DNA of 64,000 nucleotides from NCBI GenBank assembly GCA_018873245.2, contig JAEMBT020000001.1, forward strand, positions 3,596,001 to 3,660,000. The letters are read 5' to 3'. Shown in pieces: positions 50,171-62,377 of the stretch. Under the pieces are notes generated by a model. That model saw only the letters and a program-made list of their open reading frames with translations. It did no database searches and was not told where the DNA came from. Every line of letters starts with the position of its first letter. Position 1 is the first letter of the stretch. The stretch is from Archegozetes longisetosus. Lineage: Eukaryota > Arthropoda > Arachnida > Sarcoptiformes > Trhypochthoniidae. The position numbers and the translations under genes are program-made.

Positions 50171-53100
50171 GCCAGTAAGATTTCCTATATGCTATTGGTA
50201 ATAATTTTGTTTTCTACTAAAGTGTAATAGTTACAGGTTGCTTCGGTAGAGGAAAAAGCAATTAAAAGGAATAATTTATGTAATAAATAACTAGAAGAAA
50301 AAAGAAGTTTATATAAAAAGTTAATTATCAAGACAAGAAAAAAATTGAACTTCAAGTCAAGACTCGACATAAGTATAAATTAATTAAAGAGTAAATAATA
50401 TATTTATTTAGTAATGAATAAGAAATAAAGAAGTAAATAGTAGAGATATAAAAATAAAAGATATGATTTACATAAAAAATCTATTACAAACATAGACCAC
50501 ACCTTAGAGTATTATAGAAACAGAATTTAGTATAAATATATCGCCCATAAAATTGAACACTAGTTCTGCAATGCACTAGACATTCAAATGACATCTACAT
50601 CCAACCTATTGTCAGTTTAGGTGTGATATATTTTAAATGTTATTAAACTTTATATATAAGTTGTAATACTTCATTGTCTATAAGACTATGGAATGTCATC
50701 TTTTGATTTTTCTTTTATTTTTCTTTTTATTATTGTTATTATTATTATTACTATTGATAAAAATGTTTTTCTATTTAATGATAACTCCTAATTAGGGTTA
50801 AATGACCTGGAAATAGCTGAGAAATGAGATGAATATTGAAATAACACAGTAGCCTTTAGAATGAAACAATGAAAGAATGAAACGAAAAGAAGGAAGGTAA
50901 AACATAATAATATAAAATAGAACAATAATTATTAGTTCCAATAGAATCTAATCCTACTTGGGACTCATCAAGACAACATTACTATTTAAGTGTCTCACCT
51001 ATGTATTAGTAGTAGTGCATTACCAATAAATGTTGCTCTGTTGGTCTGATGGTCTGATTTAGATGATGCTTATGTTATAGTTGTGTTATAGTTGAACAGT
51101 TGAACAGTTGAACGTTTATTATATATATTAGAAATTTGTCCATAATACACCCAATCAATTCTATTGTAGTTAATGACCCGTTTGTCATATATATAAAACT
51201 CATTCATCAGTTAATTAGTATTAAACTATACCATTAAGTATAGTATTAAGTATAGCACTAGCTATTGCACTAGCTAACTATTCCACTAAGTACAACACTA
51301 AATTGATTTGTTCAAACTGCAAGTTGCAGGTAATCACTTATTGATATAAAAACGCTATAAAACATGATCATAGTAGAACAGAAACAATATAAAATCAAAA
51401 TAGCTGGTCCCGTAAGTCTTACAACAAGATTACAAGCAGAAGTTAGCAGAAGTTGTCTTCAACACGTTTACTGTTGATATGATACCTTGCAACTAGAGGA
51501 TTGATACCTTGCAACTAGAGGATTGTATATGATTTGATGAACACTCTTTCTCAACTCTTGCATAGCAGGCATTCACAAAAAAGTTATACACTTCTGCTAA
51601 ACTTTTACAAACTAGGTTTACTTGACATGCGCGTCTTGTCTTCTACTGTATGTAGTGTTTATTATGATCTGAACGTAATCTATAACTAACTTTGACAACT
51701 AGTCTAAGTTGTATTTTCATTCCATTGCTGCTCTCTATCTCTATTTTAATGCATCATTTTGTTGGCTAACTCTATTTTTTCTCAATTTGATTTTTATGTG
51801 TATTTCATTTATATTTGTAATTATTTTAGCTAAATACTCGTGAGAACTAAACCCACTACTTCTTACATCTAAGTCCTAAAACGAAACACTTTTAAGACAA
51901 AATGTCAGAGTTATAAGAAAATATATTGATTTTCTAGATACCGGTTCTCAACTATTAATCTAATTTAAGTTAGATGTTTATGCTATATCTTTTCGGGCAT
52001 AATACCAAATAAAATATAGCCTAAACTTATGAGTCTATAAAGTAGTCGATAAATTTATGATTTATTATGTCCTAACACTTGAAGTGTCAGTATTAATTAA
52101 AAAACTGGCATGTTCTCATTAAATTTCAATCTTCAAACTGCTCTTGGTACATTATACTCTTTAACTACTGTGTTTCTTTTATCAATATAGTTTCAAGATA
52201 GTTTCAAGATACTTTCATGTTTTATACTTTTCTAACCTCATTCTACTACCACACTATATCTTATTACTATTCCTCTTCAATTCTGACAAAAACAGATATG
52301 AAACTTTTAGTTTTTTTACATCTAAACTCACATTTGGTTTTGTCGGATTTAACTTTTCTCGAGAGCTCCTCTCTTGTATAGTTTGACTTGTATTAAAGGA
52401 ATGAATAAAAGTTAGATTTGTTTAAATTTTGTTTGATTTAAATTGTTTCGTTTGACTTAATCTGTTATGAAAACATTGCACAATAACACTGTGTTTTATA
52501 ACATGTTTATATAGCGTGTTTACGACGGATTAATCATTTTGTTCCTCTTTCGCTTCAATCTGATTATCTGATCAAATAATTAATTTCGCTTATTAGATGA
52601 ATGTTTAACCAAAGTTCAAGTCATTCTCCAGTTGATATGCTGTATCTTGAAGTATATTCGATAAAATAAAAAGCAAGTATAGCAACTGGAGTGAAGGTAT
52701 TTGTAAGAATGTGTCTTCGGAACTGTTGATATATCTATTTAAATACATATACAAACAAAGGCAGGTGTAATCTAACATTTAATAGAAAATGAACCTAAAA
52801 GCATAGCCATGAGCTCTTCTTTAGCTGTTATCCGCATCTATGTCTGATTTTTATTTCTATTCCTCTGCGCACGAACATTCAATTACGTACATTTTCAAAT
52901 AGTCTCATCGCAACTTTTACTTCATCTACTCTAGCGTCAATATATATCTTGTTAATCATTTTTAACAGATTTATCTATTGACTGGATTTTAAATTTGCCA
53001 AATCGATAGATATGTCCATTTCCCTATTTTAATACTAACTAATACTAATGTACTAATTAATACCAATGTACTAATTAATATTCTTATCATTATCATCTAC

Positions 53101-54054
53101 TGGGAGTCCAATGACTGCTGTCAAATGATTGCCGAGTCATCTTAAGTGAAATAAATTTCTGTTATTTTAATTTGTAATATAAATTTCGCAAATTCAAATT
53201 ATAAATAATGAATCACTCAAAACAATTTAGAATTAATGTCTTATCACATAATTGGCACAAATTTTGAACTAAATAAACTTCGAATTAGATAATGATTAAG
53301 AAAACGACAGTAGAGCTATGGATTTTGAAGATTTAGGTTAATTAGAGATAGAAAAATATACAGAATTTGAGAATTTGAGAATTTGAGAATTTGAGAAATC
53401 TGATAAAAATGTGTAAATAACTAATAATTTGTTTAAACGAATGGTCATAGTTGCTGAATCATTTGATGAGCTAATAGGATGAACATATATTAGTGTTAAA
53501 AAGATCACATCAAATCAAACTTTTACTATAACATTTAATTACTTATCAGATCCTGTTACCCTCCAACTATCTGTCAATGTCTAGAAGTTAGATTCCAATT
53601 AGGTAATCACATTTTTATTAACTACTACTCGTTTCAGTTTAACAACACTTAACTGTTTTACACCGTTTAAGAGTATTTAAACAAATCATAATATAATTAT
53701 ATAGTATTGTAAATCAGATGCGATAATTGAAGTATAAATTGAGAACCGGATCAATTTTAATATAATTATAAGATGTCTTTATTTGTAACTTTTGTTCATA
53801 TTTCATTTTACACGTTAAAGTTAATAGTTTATACAAAATATTAATATCACATTTATATCCCTATTAAACGTTTTTTATCCCTCCTCTGCTTCTTAAAATC
53901 AAAATTCTTTAAGCAATCTTTTATTCATTTATTAATTAGTTTATTAAATATATTTCAATTAAGGGTAAAATCGATTAAGTTATCACAATTTATTCAGATC
54001 TTCTTCAGATAGGGTTAGACTAGAAACTTGAAATTTAGTCTTCAAAATTGAGTA

Positions 54055-54284
54055 TAGTTGTAAACTTAATAATCCACGATAGCAACAAGAAAATACAGTT
54101 GCTATTTCAACCTGTTTGTCATGTGTACCAATTTGTTGCTAAATTTGATTTTACATTCGCTTCGATTACTGTAATGAATATTCTATAAATTTATTAATAC
54201 CTCAACATATTATGGTCTGATGGCAATCATGTCATCAAAACTTACGATCTCTGACTGCTGTTAATGATTATTAAGTTTTGAGTG
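54055..54284 (-). mobile_element. TA-flanked MITE family, 230-bp copy
   Basis: TA at 54053-54054 and 54285-54286. Ends TAGTTGTAAACTTAATAATC and, in reverse, CACTCAAAACTTAATAATCA. The most intact interior of the family, including ggtctgatggcaatcatgtc and aatttgttgctaaatttgat. Confidence 0.85.
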
Positions 54285-54792
54285 TATTATAGAAAAATAT
54301 TTTGAAAGAAAAACATTAGAAGTATGTCGTTATGATTTCGAATCATAACAATAGTGACATCCTTAACATCTCATATAAATTTGTCGACAAATTCAGAGAA
54401 TCTTTGGACATAAGTATTCTGAAAGGAGAAATCATTGTTAAAATTAAGTTATCATAAATCATCAATTGATTTGAGTACTTGTGTTCGCACTGATTTATAA
54501 AACTATTTTGCTTTTTAGTCAAGTCTTTATCAAGAGGTAAACAATGGATTTTTCAGTTGAAAAAATAGCTAAAAAATGGCTTAACGGTTGAATAAATCCA
54601 TATTTAGATTCCTTTGTGGACTCTTTGTTCTCATAAATAAATTTTCAATTTCATATCCGATTTTGTTGTGCTGGTCTTTATTCAATACAATCGCCTCTCG
54701 TTATAATGATCTACCTAATGCGTTGCAAATTTGTTGATTATAGCAAGAGTTCGATATATTGGATCGGATATAGCGTGCATAGTCTGCAAACT

Positions 54793-54795
<3 letters not shown>

Positions 54796-54837
<42 letters not shown>
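54796..54837. repeat. (GA)n microsatellite
   Basis: About 20 GA units. Confidence 0.95.
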
Positions 54838-54839
<2 letters not shown>

Positions 54840-57012
54840 CTTAACTGTACGAGATACGAGAGTTAACTAAAAACTTGTTATCTATCTTAGAGGCAAAATA
54901 TTTTATTCATACAATTAAGGGCTGAGTATGAGACATGTTTTTAATTGGAAAGAGAAATTTGCTATTAATTAAAAAACACTGAAATTAATTACAAACTTGA
55001 GCTTTAGTGAATTTAATCAATTAGTTGACTGAAAAGTTAACTTCCGTTTCGATAGGAAATCATTTGTTTTTGAAGCTTATGGGTATTCAAGCTTAATACG
55101 TTATTAATTTCAAGTTATGCTATTTCGTATTTTTACGCCTTATGAGTGTTGCTTTACAGATATTGATGGCCTTTTGCAGACATTGGTGGTCTTTTACAGA
55201 TTCTTCTCTGGTAGGAAACGCCATAATTAGCGCTAAAGGCTAATAAACTCAAAATTGCTCGACCGAATATGAATCACAATAGATAAGTGCTAGCTTATGT
55301 AACTTTTTTCCGCTTTTCACGCATATATGCTATTGAGAGAAAAACACTAACTTAACTGCAGGTTTTTATTTAGATATTCATATTTTATATGAAAGTTTCC
55401 TTTTGCTCCAATCAATAGCAGTCATTATGATTAAGTGCTTATTATTATTATTATATTTTGTTATTATATTTTGTTATTATTATTAAGTGCTAAGTATTGA
55501 CCACTTTTGACAATTGATATTTGAAAATATCTGAAAAGTATTCATATTTGAGCCTAGATTCGCGGAAGTCAATATCGATTGGACACGATTATGCCTTTAT
55601 TACCTAATTCACTATTTTGAACATTGATTTTACTCCTAAATCGTGTCAATAAAATCCTCTAAACTTCTAGTATACAACAGTTGCTTTTAGATCACTTTTT
55701 GCTAACAGGTTAAGGCAAATTGTTGATAATTTCGTTTTGACCTAAATTGTCATCATTTACTGTATTGTTGAGCCTTTGAGCTAATGATCATAAGTGAAAA
55801 CTGAATTTGCTCAAAGCTGTAAACAAAATTGAAAGCAATTATCAAATATTTTGCCTGTTTATTAAAGTAGGAATCAGTAGATTTCAGAAGTGATTTATGT
55901 GAACATAAATTGCAAGTTATAGTGCGTTCTCGTGTTTTATAAAACTTTATTGATTGATTTATAAAACTGTTTAAAAGTTGTAAAAACTTATAATTTATAA
56001 AAAACTTGACGTGAAAAGCATACAAATCGATAATAGCAGTGAAAAATTTGAAACGACATACCTATGCGTAAACTTAACTGAGACCAAAGTGACTAATATT
56101 TGTTAAGAAAAAAAAGTAACTTAGAAAGAAATCATATGAAATGTTAAATGAATAATTAACTATATTTATTTGTTGCAGTAAGAGATGGCGACATCGTAGT
56201 CAAACTAAAACTAATAACCATTTATTAGTCTATAGTATTGAGTATTGAATTGAGGAAATAACAAAAGTTTTACGTATCATATATGACTCATGAGAGAATA
56301 ACTATTGATATAATTAGCATTAATTGCTATTAGATTATAAATAATATAGTAAGCAACTAATTCACTGTTGAAGCATGAGTTACACAACTATGTCCAACTA
56401 AATTATTAGTTGTCTTTGTTTTAGTTAATCTCTAATGCTTTATATTTGCAATTATGTAATTTGTTAGCTTCATTGTAGGTGTTATATGTTTGTTAGTGCT
56501 GTCACTTTGCACCCTTTTGTCCATTGCTATGTCTTATATATTGCTCTCTAAACTTATTCAGCTTATTCTCTACTAGTTTAGTACATACTCTTCTTAATGT
56601 TGCATTCATTTTAGATAAAATACTGAAAATATGACCGTAATCTAAATTTGACACGATCTAATATTATCACACATAAGACTAAAACAAGAAATTGAAAGCA
56701 ATTCAAATAGATGATAAAATATAATTATCATATTTACACGAAAGAGTTGATTGTCTTTTGTGTGAATCGTGTTTGCTTAGTCATTACATAAGTGTTATCT
56801 AAAGGCATTTCCAAATAGTCTGCTTCTCTTAACTCTCATATATCATTATGTTTATTACATTCTTATTATTGTCATTTGATTAGTTCTAATTAATTCATAC
56901 TTTCATCTTATAGCAAATCAGTTTTGGATTGTTGAAATACTTTTCATTGATCAATAATAGTAATTGATAGAATATTAGTATAACTTGATTACTAATATAG
57001 TTATGTATATAT

Positions 57013-57153
57013 AGCTATGTATGTATAGCTACTAACATATAACTATGTATGTATAGCTACTAATACATAGCTATGTATGTATAGCTACTAACATATAACT
57101 ATGTATGTATAGCTACTAATACATAGCTATGTATGTATAGCTACTAATACATT
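57013..57153. repeat. 28-bp tandem repeat with 56-bp higher-order unit
   Basis: Five copies of gctatgtatgtatagctact plus 8 bases. Two variants (ending aacatata or aatacata) alternate A-B-A-B-B. Confidence 0.9.
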
Positions 57154-58279
57154 GTTTTGAAATAACCTTCAAATAATAAAACTTGAGTGAAAATTAGATC
57201 TAGACGATAGAAATGTACGATTAAGTAATACGTGACTTAATACACATTGTGGTCAAATGAGCACGAGTTTTCAGTGTGATAGTTAATCCAGAATAAATCA
57301 GCTAGCTGCAACTCCATTTAGCAGTAAAGGGTTATGTCATTCTAGTCTTACCCTGAATGAACACCACATTTCTTTCACGTGTTTACCTTTTCCTTTAGTT
57401 TACCTTAACTTGCTTTCATTCAAGGCAATAGTTTGTCGTTTTTTATTATTTTTTTTTCTTTACTTTTACATTCATTAACATTGATTTGTCTTATTTGAAT
57501 GTAATCTGAAACTATTTTTTATTTTAAAGAAACTAATGCTTGTATAATCGATTACTTTCAATTAGTCAATGCTAAAAGTCTTACAACTTGAAAACAGTTC
57601 ATGGAATAATACAGCTTAATCTCGTATAACTAATCATTTCTCTTATTATCTTAGCTAGGATCTTTTTCACTTCATGTTTTTGTTGTAGTTGTGTTATACA
57701 GGACAATTATTGATAAGTACTCAGAATTTTGGCAAATCAAATTAAGAATCTTATGTAAAGATCTGTTTTAGATATTTGTTGGAATATATCAGTTCTTATG
57801 GTTGTTTTCCTAAAAGTCTAAACAAATACAAGTCTTAATATAATTTAGCCTCCTCATAACCAGGTTTTACTGTATATGTATGTTTTGTTTTCAAAAGACT
57901 GCTTTATTTGTGACTTAAATATGAATTATTTTCCATTATTAAAAAGGGATTGTATTTGAATTAAAACAAAAAAAAACAAAATCTTATGCAACAAACTAAA
58001 CTGATCACAATTAAATATAACTCTGAAATGAGGTGAAAGTAAAAGTTTAAGGCTATCATACAAATCACATTAATGATAAGTTTAGATTCATACGTTAGAA
58101 CTTTTGCAATAATGAAATATCGATCAAACGTCATTGAATTCAACTTAAGGTGAAAATCTTTTTCAACTCCTAATCGCTCGACACCTAAGGCTTAGGTAGT
58201 TTTGAAATTTTGGGTTATTTATTACATTGTGATTGGCTGAAACATATAACTATACATAGAGTGAATAGCGGATATATTC

Positions 58280-58470
58280 ACGGTGGTGACTTAAGTATAT
58301 AAAATTCGCTAGGTTGATAATAGTTACGGTTCTAAACGGTTTCAGACGGTTCAATAGTAAATAATTGTTTTCAAGCAAATACTGATTACACCATTTGGTA
58401 TCTAGGATTATGATAGCAAAATATAATTGCTCTCTTTATCAGTAAAATATAAGACTTAAGTCACCACCGT
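58280..58470. mobile_element. candidate MITE with perfect 17-bp terminal inverted repeat
   Basis: acggtggtgacttaagt at 58280-58296 is repeated as its exact reverse complement at 58454-58470. The 157-bp interior is AT-rich and non-coding. The ends differ from both other families. No obvious target duplication. Confidence 0.7.
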
Positions 58471-59554
58471 AGAAAATCATATGAAAGATCAAATTCTAAA
58501 CGCTCAATCATTTTCTATATTTTATTTAACTTTTGCTTTAGTTTCAACTGATAATAACTTAAGTTTCTGCACAAATCTAATCAATATGAATGCTTTTTTT
58601 CGTAGATAACTGTCTGAAAATTAGAATAAGTGCTTAGTTGATTGATTCAGTTACCTGTGTAACTATTTGACTTGACCTGACCTAACCTAATCTATTGTAT
58701 AATAGTTGAAACTTGAATCACAATCTACGTTTACCTTACTTTCTAGCAATTATTACAGCAAATTAACCAAGTTTCATATTGGCAAATATACCACTTTTTA
58801 TGTGAAGTTAGCGAGAGGTTTGAGTGAAGCGTTAACGTGTCGTCAGCCTCTACTGGCTGTGAGCCTTCAAGTCTCTCTATGCTTTTTCTCTATTTTAGAG
58901 TTTATTGTAAACAGATATTTTCATTTGCACTTCAACTCCATTAAATACTAAGCTGAAGTACTTGTAAATAAATAGTTATTGATTTGAGACTGAAAGTTCT
59001 CCAAATCTTCACATAAAAGATATTATCAAAAATATCTTTTATTAAACTTTTATTTAACTTTTCACTCGAACCATACTGAACTAGGAGTGAGACCAATCCT
59101 CATGGGTCGGTAATTTGACATATATTTATAATCAAAGATTGAAAATTAAGTTTTAAATTACCGAAATGGCCAATGACCATTTTTGGGGCAAACTGAGTCA
59201 AACGGTTTCGATTTAAAGTCTACTTCTATTACTGTAGTTATTAAACGTATGATGGATTTTAAACCATCTCTACTTTGAACTTTTGGTAAAATTCTTATGA
59301 TCAAATGATAATTTATTATCAAACGGTTTGTTTGGCATAAAATCTGCTTGAATCATAGCAGTAAAACCTTGAAAGGATTATGAACGATTAAGTGGTATCT
59401 CTAATTTAAACGACACTATTGATAAGCCATTATGTCATATAAAGTTATAAATTTATATTTTCTTTGTAATTATACTAGTATTAATTGACATCTATTTTCC
59501 GTTTGGTCGTTATTTGCGAATAAACGTTTCTTTTCTCAAATATATAACACAATT

Positions 59555-59625
59555 GTTGCATGTTCATTTTGTTGCATGTTCATTTTTTACATGCTCATTT
59601 TGTTACATGCTCATTTTGTTACATC
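59555..59625. repeat. 17-bp minisatellite
   Basis: Four copies of tgttgcatgttcatttt or tgttacatgctcatttt. Confidence 0.85.
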
Positions 59626-61683
59626 TTAGAAATATCAATTTGCAAATAATAAAACTAATACTAATAATAGTATGCTTTTATAGATTTGAAAAACGGGTTC
59701 AATATATTTTTATCCTTAACTATCATCAACTAAGTAACCATTTCAGAATATAGCATCTCTAAGAATAGCAGAGAAGTACATCATAGAATAACTTAATTCA
59801 CAGTTACAATTGGTAGTGACTTATGAACTTTAGGAAGTGTACAATTGGTTTGATTGCTGTAGCGCTATATATATTTAGCTATATTTTCAAAGTATAATTT
59901 ACGAATGATTGGAGTATGATGTTTCAACATGATTTCGGTTTAATGACTTCTCAAACAAACCTATATATATATATTATATTTAAATTATACTTTGCCTCTA
60001 GCTTATTACAGCTATGAATAATCTAGCTTATTATAGCTATGAATAACTATCATTTCTAATAGATATAACATTTTAATTGCTTTTTATATGTTACTCTATT
60101 ATATATCTCATATGAACTTTGATATATATTAACATTAAAATCTAATTGTAAATAAACTTATCAATGATTGAAGGTTGAGAGATTTAATAATCTAAAATGT
60201 ATATGCTTTTCAATTAGACTCTATCCACTTATATAACGTTTGCAATTGAGTAGTTTGCCTATTTTATACTAGCCTTCTAGCTAACAATTCAATTATATAT
60301 ATAATAACTTTTTAACAACACTCATACTTTTTATTTATTCAATAGAATAACTTCTCCAACACTAAAATATGTTTTGAAATACTAAAATCGGCTGACATAG
60401 CAATTATCTAAAACTAGTTGCGTATTTGACGCAAAAATAGTAGGAAACTCGATAGAAATATAGTTAAAGATAAGTGTTTGGCGTGTGTTTTTCAGGATTT
60501 AGTTTCCTTAAAGTATTGATTATCAGTTATAGGACATAGTTTGGTTCATTCATCTGTATGGTTGTCATCTGCATAGTTATCATCTACATAGTTATCTCTA
60601 TAACTTATCGCAACAGGGCATTTTTTAGACTTTCATACCTAATTGATCAACATTTTAGATTATAAATATTATTGTTATCACAATTGATCGTATTTTTCTT
60701 CATCATAACAAAGTAACAATAATGAAACGATCTTTTGATCAGACATGAGACATGAAAAATATAATGTTATTGAGAATAGAGTTAGTAGATATAAATTTGT
60801 AATACGTGACAAATCCCTAGTTATCCACTCTTAATAACTTAATAAATGAAAACATTTGCATACTACTATTACTATTACTACTTAAGCATAACTTGTATTT
60901 CATTTTGATCATATTGCATAGTAAGTGGTATGTCGTAAATATTTAAATGCATTATTGTTCATCATAGATAACTATGCATCTAATTTATAATTATATTAAC
61001 TACACTTCACTGTATTTGTTTTGTTGAGTAGTACTATTTGAACTATTTGTCTTAGAGTACTTGTCAGTACAGTCAGTTCTGATTACTGTTAGCAAATTAG
61101 GTGAACTCCTATTTCACGTTTTAGTGGCTATGCTATCTCTTATAATCAAACTTGACTTATATTTCAATTATATTTATATGTTTTTGTGTCTAATTACGCT
61201 TTACTTTTAGAAAGTTTTATCATTTTTTCCTATTAGTTCAAACTAAAAATCAAAATCTTTACTGTCATATCTTAAGGAAAATCACCTGAGAAAAACAATC
61301 ATTTCGATGAGATCTAAACTTAACTGATCTAAAATTAATTTAGAAAAAGTTCAACTAAAGAGAGTAAGGGAGAAGGAGAGAGGGGAGAGAGAGAAATGGA
61401 GAGCTAAGAAAAGCGAATAAAAATAATAAGTTTAGAAATTGAAGGGTGTTTCTTGGAGGAAAATACATGTCAATCTTGACACAGGATTATAATAGTAATA
61501 ACATGTGAGCTGCATATCACTCATATATACATACATATTATGCTTATATATATATATGACCTAAACTGTCCGCATAGTAACTAAACAACCTTGGCATATT
61601 ATTACGTCATCTATCACAGCGATATTCCTCAAGGTCCAACTTTTATGTTTTTATCGTCAACTAATAAGTTCAGACTTTCAACA

Positions 61684-61719
61684 CATGATAGATATTTGTT
61701 AGCTTTTTTATCTATCATG
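61684..61719. repeat. 11-bp perfect hairpin
   Basis: catgatagata, a 14-base loop, then tatctatcatg. Confidence 0.85.
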
Positions 61720-62377
61720 GTTCCCTTTTAGGGTATGTTTCTTATGACACACATTGTTAGCTATTAATGCATATATTGTTTGCTATTTTAATTCATATAT
61801 TATATGTGCTTTTTGTTAAATATATTTCTTACAAATATATTAATAACTTCTTTAACACATGATTTCACTCGAGTTGCTATTGAAGAATACAAGATTGCAG
61901 CTATAGCTCAATTTAGGGACAGTACTGAAGCAGCAAAACTACAAAGTTAGTAGTAAACAAGTGACTAGCTCTAGAAGCCAAGCCTGATTCACGTGAACAG
62001 ATCATGACGCTCAATGTTTTCTCAATGTTATGATGGGCTGTATTATGAGTGTTATGGGTATTTAAGTTATTATTTGGCTCAACACTAGTTGTGTACGAGT
62101 TATGTATAAGTTGTGTATAAGCTGTGCATAAGTTATGTATAAGTTGTGCCCTTTTTTCCATTCCAACTGCTATAAAACATGAATAACAAGCAAAACTTCA
62201 TTTGAACACCAATACCAACAACTGAAACTTCATATGAATTTAACTAACTATTCAATACTGTGTTTATTTGTCTGATTGAACTCCAATTGAAAAGTTGTTC
62301 AGTTTTTATAATACCTTTTGTATGACTTATATCTCAATCTATGATATATTTAGTATTTTATCATTGGTTTATATATA

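Larger units (their letters stand above)
46760..62377. other. gene-poor region between divergent DDR and LRR genes
   Basis: No gene is supported over 15.6 kb. A GC-richer patch at 47030-47190, made of gagggctggatcggg-like units, lies about 300 bases upstream of the DDR start and may be promoter-proximal. Other contents are listed separately: CT, GAA and GA tracts, minisatellites, a MITE at 54055 and an inverted-repeat element at 58280. Minor arrays also occur at 47930-48010, 53360-53400 and 62090-62150. Confidence 0.5.

Noticed and set aside
54690-54780. Fifth pogo-like element (cgcctctcgttataatgatc)
   Set aside because: Resembles one TIR but no matching second end with TA flank was found; kept only as a possible fragment.
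58706-58951. 81-codon open frame on the + strand
   Set aside because: Composition is mixed, there is no recognisable motif, splice signal or partner exon; probably chance.
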